A stretch of 64,000 nucleotides of DNA from Lentzea flava. GTDB lineage: Bacteria; Actinomycetota; Actinomycetes; Mycobacteriales; Pseudonocardiaceae. This document shows positions 57,713-64,000 of the stretch, piece by piece. The number at the start of each line of letters is the position of its first letter. Positions within the stretch are counted from its first letter, which is position 1. The notes under the pieces are model-generated. The model searched no databases. It was given only the letters and a program-made list of their open reading frames with translations, and was not told the origin of the DNA. The translations under genes were made by a program, and so were the position numbers. The DNA is taken from assembly GCF_014648475.1 (NCBI RefSeq), contig NZ_BMRE01000002.1:248001-312000 (forward strand), given 5' to 3'.

Positions 57713-59184
57713 TTGGGACGCTCCACCATCACAGTGTGCTGGTCGGCGATAGCCGGTTGTTGCGGTTTCGGCTTGGGAGCCCGCTGCGGGGCCCTCGCCG
57801 CGGCAGAAATTCGCAGTAGCAACGCGACCAGGATGTAGTTCGCGAGAAGCGACGAACCGCCGTAGGACAGGAACGGCGCGGTGATACCCGTCATCGGGAT
57901 CAGCTTGGTGACACCGCCGACGACGATGAACACCTGGAAGCACACGGCGAACGCGAGACCGCCGCCGAGGAGCTTGCCGAAGCTGTCGCGCACCGAGATG
58001 GCACCGCGCAGGCCGCGCAGCGCGAAGACCATGTAGATCAGCAGCAGTGCGCCGAAGCCGACGAAGCCGAGCTCCTCGCCGATCACGGCGGTGATGAAGT
58101 CGGTGTTCGCCTCGGGGATCATCTCCGGGCGGCCGGCACCGAGGCCGGCGCCGCCGATGCCGCCGGTCGCGAGCCCGAACAGCGACTGCGAGATCTGGTA
58201 GCCGCCGCCGAGCACGTCGTAGCGGGCGATCGGGTCCTGCCAGTTCGCCACGCGCTGCTGGACGTGCGTGAAGAGCTTCCAGGCGATGACCGCGCCGCCG
58301 GAGAACAGGCCGACGCCGAGCACCACCCACGCCGCGCGTTCGGTGGCGACGTAGAGCAGCACGAGCACGATGCCGAAGAACAGCAGCGACGAGCCGAGGT
58401 CTTTCTGCAGCACCATGACCGCGACCGCGACGCCCCACGCGGCGAACAGCGGACCGAGGTCGCGGGCGCGCGGCAGGTCCATGCCGAGGAAACGGCGGCC
58501 CGCGGTGGTGAAGAGATCGCGCTTCGACACGAGGAACGCGGCGAAGAAGACCATCAGCAGGATCTTGGCGAACTCACCCGGCTGGATCGACAGCGGGCCG
58601 ACGCGCAGCCAGATCTTGGCGCCGTTGATCTCGGGCGCGATGAAGCCGGGGAGCACACCGGGCAGCATCAGCGCGACCAGTCCGGCGAGGCCGAACGTGT
58701 AGCCGAACCGCGCGAGCGTGCGGTGGTCCGGCAGGAACTTCAGCGTGGCCGCGAACAGCAACAACCCGATCGCGGTCCAGATGACCTGTTTGAACGCTAC
58801 AGGGTCCCACGTCGAGCCGTCCGGGAAGACGGTGCCCTCCATGGCGAGGTCGATCCGGTGGATGACCACCAGGCCGAGCCCGTTGAGCAACGCGACGCAC
58901 GGCAGGATCGCCGGGTCGGCGTACGGCGCCCACCTGCGCACCGCGAGGTGCGCACAGGCGAAGAGACCGAGGTACGCGAGACCGAGGTAGATGATCCTCA
59001 GGCTGAGCGACCGCTCCTGGTTGAGCTCCACCAGGATCAGCGCCAGCGTCACGAGTCCTGCCGCGAACGCCAGCATCACCAGCTCGGTGCCGCGCCGCGT
59101 CGGCGGTCGCAGTCCTGGCGACGTGCTGGTCGCCACCGACGCGGATGGTGAGCCTTCCCCGGCGGGGACGGGCGAGCCCTTCAA
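57709..59184 (-). CDS. rodA: SEDS glycosyltransferase RodA/FtsW
   Basis: 491 residues with about 11-12 membrane helices. SEDS features: KIWLRVGPLSIQPGEFAKIL, LQKDLGSSLLFFG, TDFITAVIGEELGFVG and the C-terminal GITAPFLSYGGSSLLANY. It polymerises lipid II and pairs with PbpA. The start is uncertain: a TTG at 59184 directly follows the pstP stop; a GTG 17 codons later (near 59133) is an alternative. The first about 30 residues are disordered. Confidence 0.94.
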   Translation of the reverse strand: MKGSPVPAGEGSPSASVATSTSPGLRPPTRRGTELVMLAFAAGLVTLALILVELNQERSLSLRIIYLGLAYLGLFACAHLAVRRWAPYADPAILPCVALLNGLGLVVIHRIDLAMEGTVFPDGSTWDPVAFKQVIWTAIGLLLFAATLKFLPDHRTLARFGYTFGLAGLVALMLPGVLPGFIAPEINGAKIWLRVGPLSIQPGEFAKILLMVFFAAFLVSKRDLFTTAGRRFLGMDLPRARDLGPLFAAWGVAVAVMVLQKDLGSSLLFFGIVLVLLYVATERAAWVVLGVGLFSGGAVIAWKLFTHVQQRVANWQDPIARYDVLGGGYQISQSLFGLATGGIGGAGLGAGRPEMIPEANTDFITAVIGEELGFVGFGALLLIYMVFALRGLRGAISVRDSFGKLLGGGLAFAVCFQVFIVVGGVTKLIPMTGITAPFLSYGGSSLLANYILVALLLRISAAARAPQRAPKPKPQQPAIADQHTVMVERPK

Positions 59185-60609
59185 CTACGGACCCTCCCGG
59201 CATTCCACGCCGACCTTCTGCCCGGTGGTGGGCGACGACTCGCTCGTCGGAGTCTCCGGGTTCGGCGAACCGTTCGCCGGCGCCTGGCTGGTCGTGGTGG
59301 TGGGACTCGTCGGGCTCGTGGGACTCGTCGGGCTGGTCTGGTTGCTCGACGTCGACGACGTGTCCTTGCACAACGGCAGCAGGTGTTCGGTGCGCAGCAA
59401 CCTGACCGCGGCGCGCGCGCCGTCGATCCCGTTGTCGCTGCGGATGCCCGCGGTGATGGTCTTGCGACCACCTTCCTGCAGGTCCTTCAGCGTGATCGGC
59501 GTGCAGCCGGTCGATCCGGGCGGGCACGAGTCCTCGACCTTGGACGACAGCTTGAAGCCGAGCACGGTGCCGTTGAGGCCGCGGAAGATCGCGACCTGGC
59601 CGTCCTCGGTGGCGCCGACGTAGTACTGGGTGCCCAGCCACAGCTTGCCGCCGACCGCCACGGCGGCGGTCAGCAGGAGCAGCACGAAGATGATCGCGAA
59701 CGCCTTGATGGCGTTGCGCTTCTTGCGCTTCGGGTCCTGCGGTGGCGGCGGAGGTGCCTCCATGCGCTGCGGCATCGGCGGGCGCTGCTGCGTGAGCGCG
59801 CTCGCCCTGGAGGCAGCGGAGTCCGGCGGGGTGTTGTGCTCCTCGCTGCCATCACCGGCCGCGCCGCCGACGATCGGGTAGTCGTCGCCGAAGTCGACGT
59901 CCTCGACGTCCGCCACGATCACCGTGACGTTGTCGGGGCCGCCGCCCTTGAGCGCGAGCTCGATCATCCGGTCCGCACAGGCCTGCGGGTCGGGGATGCG
60001 GATCGCCTCGTCCAGCGTCTCCTGCGAGACGACGCCGGACAGGCCGTCCGAGCAGAGCAGGAACCTGTCGCCGGCGCGTGCCTCGCGCACGGTGAGGCTC
60101 GGCTCGAAGTCGTGGCCGGTGAGGGCGCGCAGCAGCAACGAGCGCTGCGGGTGGCTCGCGGCCTCGTCCGGCGTGATCCGGCCCTCGTCGATCAACGACT
60201 GGACGAACGTGTCGTCGTGCGTGATCTGCGCGAACGTGCCCTCCCGGAGCAGGTACGCGCGCGAGTCGCCGATGTGCACCAGTCCGAGCCTGTTGCCCGC
60301 GAACAGGATGGCCGTGAGCGTGGTGCCCATGCCCTCCAGGTCCGGGTCGCTCGTGACCAGTTCGGAGATGGCGCCGTTGCCGGCCGCGACCGCGTCGCGG
60401 AGCTTGCCGAGGAGGTCGTCGCCAGGCTCGTCGTCGTCGACGTGGGCCAGCGAGGCGATGACCACCTTGCTCGCGACTTCACCGGCGGCGTGGCCACCCA
60501 TGCCGTCGGCGACTGCGAGCAGGCGAGGGCCCGCGTACACGGAGTCCTGGTTGTTGGAGCGAACCAGGCCCCTGTCGCTGCGGGCCGCGTATCGAAGAAC
60601 CAAGGTCAT
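59185..60609 (-). CDS. pstP: PP2C-type protein phosphatase PstP
   Basis: 474 residues. The PP2C domain (about 1-235) has SDRGLVRSNNQDSVY, LAVADGMGGHAAGEVAS, GDSRAYLLREG, SDGLSGVV and GGPDNVTVIVADV, giving the metal-binding aspartates. A Pro-rich linker, one transmembrane helix (about 300-320) and an extracellular domain end in a TSP-repeat tail. It reverses PknA/PknB phosphorylation. ATG 60609 overlaps the fhaB stop. Confidence 0.96.
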   Translation of the reverse strand: MTLVLRYAARSDRGLVRSNNQDSVYAGPRLLAVADGMGGHAAGEVASKVVIASLAHVDDDEPGDDLLGKLRDAVAAGNGAISELVTSDPDLEGMGTTLTAILFAGNRLGLVHIGDSRAYLLREGTFAQITHDDTFVQSLIDEGRITPDEAASHPQRSLLLRALTGHDFEPSLTVREARAGDRFLLCSDGLSGVVSQETLDEAIRIPDPQACADRMIELALKGGGPDNVTVIVADVEDVDFGDDYPIVGGAAGDGSEEHNTPPDSAASRASALTQQRPPMPQRMEAPPPPPQDPKRKKRNAIKAFAIIFVLLLLTAAVAVGGKLWLGTQYYVGATEDGQVAIFRGLNGTVLGFKLSSKVEDSCPPGSTGCTPITLKDLQEGGRKTITAGIRSDNGIDGARAAVRLLRTEHLLPLCKDTSSTSSNQTSPTSPTSPTSPTTTTSQAPANGSPNPETPTSESSPTTGQKVGVECREGP

Positions 60610-61067
60610 GAGCGCAGCTCGATCACCGTTTTGCCAATGCGGATCGGGGTGCCGAGAGGTACTCGCAGGGGTGCGGTGACCTTGGCTCGGTCTAGGTAGG
60701 TGCCGTTCGTGGAGCCGAGGTCCTCCACGTACCAGTCGGTGCCGCGCATGGACAGCCTCGCGTGCCTGGTCGACGCGAAGTCGTCGTCCAGGACGAGAGT
60801 GGAGTCGTCAGCGCGGCCGATCAGGATCGGCCTGCCGTCGAGCGAGATGCGGGTGCCGGTCAGCGCACCGTGGGTGACCACGAGCTGACGCGGCGCCTTG
60901 CTTCCCCTCGCCGACTTCTCGGACCTCCGGAAACCGGGCAGACCTGACGCCCGGAGCCCTGAGGCTGCGTAAAGATCAGAGCGGACCACACGTAGGGCGG
61001 CCAGCACAAAGAGCCAGAGAAGCACGAGAAAGCCTGCTCTGGTCAGCTGCATCACCAGCTCGGCCAC
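60606..61067 (-). CDS. fhaB: FHA-domain protein FhaB
   Basis: 153 residues from GTG 61067; the N-terminus VAELVMQLTRAGFLVLLWLF aligns with mycobacterial FhaB (FipA) and contains one membrane helix. The FHA domain (about 60-150) has ILIGRADDSTLVL, STRHARLSM and [11 protein letters not shown], which bind phosphothreonine of PknA/PknB targets. ATG 61052 is an alternative start. It opens the fhaB-pstP-rodA-pbpA-pknA-pknB operon. Confidence 0.94.
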   Translation of the reverse strand: MAELVMQLTRAGFLVLLWLFVLAALRVVRSDLYAASGLRASGLPGFRRSEKSARGSKAPRQLVVTHGALTGTRISLDGRPILIGRADDSTLVLDDDFASTRHARLSMRGTDWYVEDLGSTNGTYLDRAKVTAPLRVPLGTPIRIGKTVIELRS

Positions 61068-61117
61068 CGGTTGTAACCGCTCCTGCCTTGAGTTGCTTAC
61101 CGACGCCCGTGTCGACC

Positions 61118-62335
61118 TCAGCCCGCGGTGCGGAAGACCAGTGACGAGTGGCCGATGCGGACGACGTCGCCCTCCGCGAGTTGCCAAGTCTGCACTGGCG
61201 TGCCGTTCACCGTGGTCCCGTTCGTCGAACCGAGATCAGCGAGCATCGCATTCTGCCCGTCCCAGGAGATTTCCAGGTGGCGCCTGGAGACACCCGTGTC
61301 CGGGAGGCGGAAGTCGGCTTCCTGCCCACGTCCTACGACGTTTCCACCCTGCTTGAGGTTGTACGTGCGGTTGGAACCGTCGTCGAGGTGCAGGGTCGCG
61401 TTGAGCTGGCGGTTGGCGCCCTGGGTGGCCGGAGGGGCGTATCCGCCCTGGTTGTAGCCCTGGTCGTAGCCGCCAGGCTGGCCGTAGGCCGGCTGCTGGC
61501 CGTAACCCTGGTCATACCCGCCCGGCTGGCCGTAACCCTGGTCGTAGCCACCGCCCTGCTGGCCATAACCCTGGTCGTAGCCCTGCTGGCCGTAGCCCTG
61601 TTGCTGGCCGTAACCCTGGTCGTAGCCGCCGCCCTGCTGGCCGCCGCCGTAACCCTGGTCGTAACCCTGCTGGCCATAGCCCTGGTCGTAGCCCTGCTGG
61701 CCGCCGCCGTAGCCGCCGCCCTGCTGGCCGTAACCCTGGTCGTAGCCCTGCTGGCCGTAGCCCTGGTCGTACCCCTGCTGGCCATAGCCCTGTTGCTGGC
61801 CGTAGCCCTGCTGGTCGTAACCCTGCTGGCCGTAGCCGCCCTGACCATAAGGGTCCTGGCCGGGCTGGCCCTGTCCTTGTCCGTAGCCGGGTGGCTGGCT
61901 CATGGATCGGTCTCCTGCGGTGCGAGGTGGTGCTGACCGTCGGCTGGCCGCTTTCACGTCGGGGTCGACGGACGAGCTGGTTCGGAACTGTCCGGTGTGC
62001 AGCGCCTCGGAGCGCTCCAGGGAGACTACGACGTCACCATAGGTATCCCATCCGGACTCGGCCAGGTGCTCTCGCAGGCCCTCTGCGAGAAGCTGGGTGA
62101 TGCGTAGTTCATCCTGCTCATCGCCCGCAAGACGCTCGTGGTCCTGAGGTCCGAGCAACACTTTGTAGTGGTTGGGGGCTAGCAGTCTGCCACCCGCGAG
62201 CTCGCGGATGTTGCTCTCACCCTCCCGTTGCAGCGCCTGTGCCACCTCTTGGGGCACGACGTTGCCGCCGAACACGCGCGCGAAGGTGTTGCCGACAAGA
62301 CCTTCCAACTTGCGCTCGAAGCGTTGCAGGCCCAC
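61118..62335 (-). CDS. fhaA: FHA-domain protein FhaA with Gly/Tyr/Gln repeat linker
   Basis: 405 residues from GTG 62335 (GGAG 5 nt upstream). The N-terminal DUF3662 domain (about 1-125; [20 protein letters not shown]) is followed by an unusually long low-complexity linker (about 147-297) of repeats such as GYDQGYGQQ, and a C-terminal FHA domain (about 310-405; [36 protein letters not shown]). In mycobacteria FhaA binds the phosphorylated MviN pseudokinase and CwlM. The operon-separate position, 50 bp before fhaB, is usual. Confidence 0.94.
   Translation of the reverse strand: MGLQRFERKLEGLVGNTFARVFGGNVVPQEVAQALQREGESNIRELAGGRLLAPNHYKVLLGPQDHERLAGDEQDELRITQLLAEGLREHLAESGWDTYGDVVVSLERSEALHTGQFRTSSSVDPDVKAASRRSAPPRTAGDRSMSQPPGYGQGQGQPGQDPYGQGGYGQQGYDQQGYGQQQGYGQQGYDQGYGQQGYDQGYGQQGGGYGGGQQGYDQGYGQQGYDQGYGGGQQGGGYDQGYGQQQGYGQQGYDQGYGQQGGGYDQGYGQPGGYDQGYGQQPAYGQPGGYDQGYNQGGYAPPATQGANRQLNATLHLDDGSNRTYNLKQGGNVVGRGQEADFRLPDTGVSRRHLEISWDGQNAMLADLGSTNGTTVNGTPVQTWQLAEGDVVRIGHSSLVFRTAG
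61445..61895 (-). repeat. Tandem repeats encoding GYDQGYGQQ in fhaA
   Basis: About 450 bp of imperfect, in-frame direct repeats, units of roughly 15-27 bp (core CAGGGTTACGACCAGG on the coding strand). Repeat number is likely to vary between strains by slippage. Confidence 0.9.
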
Positions 62336-62452
62336 GTCAACTCCTTCCGCTCGGACGGGCTCCTGTACCGATCGTATCCGGGTGCGACCCGGCCTACAGG
62401 GGGCGATTAGGAACCTGGTTTGGACGCGTGCTAGTGTTCTCCACGTCTCCAG

Positions 62453-62535
62453 GGGCAAGTGGCGGAATGGCAGACGCGCACGGTTCAGGTCCGTGTGTCC
62501 GAAAGGACGTGGGGGTTCAACTCCCCCCTTGCCCA
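62453..62535 (+). tRNA. tRNA-Leu (CAG)
   Basis: 83 nt with a long variable arm: acceptor GGGCAAG/CTTGCCC with A73, anticodon loop TTCAGGT giving CAG, variable stem GTGTCCGAAAGGACGT region, T-arm GGGGGTTCAACTCCCCC. CCA not encoded. TAGTGT (62432-62437) is a possible -10. Divergent from fhaA, same position as the mycobacterial leucine tRNA. Confidence 0.97.
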
Positions 62536-62549
62536 TCGAAAGACAGAGG

Positions 62550-62582
62550 GAACCCCTCTCGCGGAATCCGCGAGGGGGGTTC
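62550..62582 (+). terminator. tRNA-Leu terminator
   Basis: GAACCCC-TCTCGCGGA pairs with TCCGCGAG-GGGGGTTC in a long stem followed by TTTCGTTG, 14 nt after the tRNA. Confidence 0.88.
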
Positions 62583-62651
62583 TTTCGTTGATCGGCAGTA
62601 TCAGATTCCTTGATCCAACAGGTGATGTCTGTCACTCGTTCGGGGGTCGGC

Positions 62652-63437
62652 ATGTGGGCGATAGCGGCGGCGGACTTCGGCGCGGAACTCGAACTCGTGG
62701 AGCTTCCCGAGCCGGAAGCGGGTCCGAACGAGTTGAAGGTGCGCTTGTTCGCGGCGAGCGTGAACCCGTTCGACCGCAAAGTCGTCGACGGCATGCTTCG
62801 CGGTTCCGCGGAACACCGGTTCCCGTTGGTTCCCGGAACTGACGGGGCGGGTGAGGTCGTTGGTTCCGGAGAGAGGATTTTCGGAACGTTCTTCCACCGT
62901 CCCGTCGGCATCGGTACATACGCCGAGTACGTCACAGTTCCGGCGGGGAACGCGTTGGCTCCGTTGCCGGAAGACCTCGATCCCGCCGTTGCCGCCGCAT
63001 TGCCGACCGCGGGTATGACCGCCCTGCAGTTGGTCGAGTCGCTGGGTTCCGCGCAATCCGTGCTGATCATCGGGCCGAACGGCGGCGTGGGTTCGTTCGC
63101 CGTCCAGATCGCTCGTGCGGCCGGCAAGCGGGTGATCCCGATCGGCCGGGGCGACTCTCTCGTCGAGGCCGACGCTCTGATCGATCTCGTCAGCGCCGAC
63201 CGTTCGTCGTTCGAGGCGAACGCGCGCTACGCGCCGTTGGCCTTCAACACCAACTACGTCTCCAGCGATCCGGCCCAGAACTTCGGCATGAAGGGGTCGC
63301 GGGAAACGCTCGTGCGCCTCGCGTCGATGGTTCAGGCGGGAGACCTGACCGTGCCGATCAGCCGCCGGGTGCCGCTGCGCGAGGCGACTGACGTTTTCGC
63401 AGGTCACGGGCCTGGCAAGACCGTGATCATCATGTAG
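62652..63437 (+). CDS. Zinc-less MDR-family quinone oxidoreductase
   Basis: 261 residues from ATG 62652; ATG 62625 and a TTG at 62610 are alternatives. Medium-chain dehydrogenase/reductase with a GroES-like start ([31 protein letters not shown]) and NADP-binding [21 protein letters not shown]. Catalytic zinc ligands are missing, as in quinone reductases. The chain is shorter than the usual about 310-330, mainly from the middle of the nucleotide-binding domain. Substrate unknown. The base composition is slightly less GC-rich than its neighbours. Confidence 0.83.
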   Translation: MWAIAAADFGAELELVELPEPEAGPNELKVRLFAASVNPFDRKVVDGMLRGSAEHRFPLVPGTDGAGEVVGSGERIFGTFFHRPVGIGTYAEYVTVPAGNALAPLPEDLDPAVAAALPTAGMTALQLVESLGSAQSVLIIGPNGGVGSFAVQIARAAGKRVIPIGRGDSLVEADALIDLVSADRSSFEANARYAPLAFNTNYVSSDPAQNFGMKGSRETLVRLASMVQAGDLTVPISRRVPLREATDVFAGHGPGKTVIIM

Positions 63438-63752
63438 GTGGTCGTTCTGGCGCGGTGAACGGTCGACGGGCGGTGACCGGTGCCGCTGACCGGCTTTTCG
63501 TCCCCACGCGTAGCGCACCCACTCTGAGCAGCACTTTTGGTGCGTCCAACCGGATTAACGTCACCCAGACGGCAGCACCGTAGGACCGAACTCCCCGCGC
63601 TGCTCTTCGACCGGTCACCGACCGGTCGGCGCCGTCGATCGCAGGGGGTGCGGTGACCCGGGGGCGGGCCGCGCGCTTCCTGGTACGCCTTATCCAGAGC
63701 ACGAGTCGAAACGCGGCGGATCGCCCGCCGCGGGTGGCGAGGAGGCACTGGC
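63438..63752. promoter_or_regulatory. Intergenic region with palindromic direct repeats
   Basis: 315 bp without a clear gene. Two copies of the palindrome GACCGGTC (63609-63616 and 63620-63627) separated by ACC, 11 bp centre to centre (about one helical turn), look like a two-dimer operator for the gene starting at 63753. Nothing else is recognised. Confidence 0.4.
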
Positions 63753-64000
63753 GTGAGCAGCACCCCAGCAAGGATCGCGGCACCCGGCAGCGCACAGGGA
63801 CTGTCGACCACCGCGCTCCCGGTTCCGGAACTGCCCGCGTCCGTCGAGGAGCTGGCAGCCGCTGCGGCGATCCGCCTCGGCTGGCACGGCGTGGTTCTGC
63901 CGGAGATGGTCCTGATGGGCCGCAAGGTCGTCGTCGTGGCCGAGCTCCTGGCCGACGCCCACGCCGAGCGCGTGTGCGTGGGTGCGGGCCCCGAGGCCGA
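63753..64000 (+). CDS. Partial gene of unknown function (runs off window)
   Basis: GTG 63753 with GAGGAGG about 8 nt upstream opens a frame that stays open to the window end, 82 codons. The N-terminal about 22 residues are Ser/Thr/Pro-rich, then an Ala-rich helical segment (VEELAAAAAIRLGWHGVVLP) and VVVVAELLADAHAERVCVG. No family recognised. Codon use with high GC third positions supports coding. Confidence 0.6.
   Translation, partial: MSSTPARIAAPGSAQGLSTTALPVPELPASVEELAAAAAIRLGWHGVVLPEMVLMGRKVVVVAELLADAHAERVCVGAGPEA

Noticed and set aside
61445..61895. Short direct repeats that could suggest a CRISPR array
   Set aside because: Repeats are in frame, imperfect, directly adjoining with no unique spacers, and encode the FhaA linker.

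Overview
This is a high-GC actinobacterial chromosome segment centred on the replication origin. Gene order (cca, Nudix, DUF6049, murJ, sigM, trxBA, cwlM, parBA, rsmG, jag, yidCD, rnpA, rpmH, then dnaA, dnaN, gnd, recF, dciA, gyrB, gyrA, tRNA-Ile, tRNA-Ala, ppiA, crgA, sortase, pabA, pknB, pknA, pbpA, rodA, pstP, fhaB, fhaA, tRNA-Leu) matches the dnaA region of Mycobacterium and, more closely, of mycolate-free filamentous actinomycetes: gnd lies between dnaN and recF, and MurJ is separate from its pseudokinase. A member of the Pseudonocardiaceae is the most likely source. This is inference from gene order; no rRNA is present. No mobile elements, prophage or CRISPR arrays were seen.

Left arm (0-27.4 kb): leuS with a leucine-coding leader peptide and attenuator; an esterase-like secreted protein; a SdpI-like membrane protein; YqgE; a candidate structured small RNA; an MFS transporter; a stand-alone LuxR HTH protein; divergent cca and Nudix genes. 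A cell-wall and stress block follows (DUF6049, MurJ, pseudokinase, SigM and its anti-sigma, TrxB/TrxA behind a SigR-type promoter, CwlM), then an acetyltransferase, an aminotransferase, a D-Ala-D-Ala-ligase-like enzyme, ParB/ParA, RsmG and a small phosphatase. Six parS sites all lie on this side of the origin (4.4, 20.4, 23.6, 24.3, 24.5 and 25.0 kb). The arm ends with jag, yidC, yidD, rnpA and rpmH.

Origin (27.4-34 kb): dnaA and dnaN flank about 0.65 kb of oriC. It holds DnaA boxes, a near-symmetrical set of a 12-13 bp GC-rich repeat pointing inward on DnaA boxes, and a two-box plus DnaA-trio element next to an AT-richer stretch. More DnaA boxes lie before dnaA, inside the 5' end of dciA, and near 47.7 kb.

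Right arm (34-64 kb): gyrB and gyrA are separated by an overlapping 43-codon zinc-ribbon gene. After DUF3566, tRNA-Ile, a DLW-39 protein, tRNA-Ala, DoxX and a lipoprotein comes an accessory patch with a secreted protein and an 868-residue secreted chaplin-like tandem-repeat protein. Next are ppiA, rhomboid protease, PH-domain protein, crgA, a class E sortase, a tandem pair of unknown paralogues, iron-box-controlled fprA, pabA, and the PknA/PknB growth operon with FhaB and FhaA. A zinc-less alcohol-dehydrogenase-like gene and a gene running off the end close the window.

The window therefore carries both sides of the known actinobacterial control of peptidoglycan synthesis: kinases (PknA/B), phosphatase (PstP), FHA adaptors (FhaA/B), synthases (PbpA, RodA), flippase (MurJ), pseudokinase and CwlM. 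Many genes appear to be transcribed leaderless, with a TANNNT -10 box 6-8 nt before the start codon.
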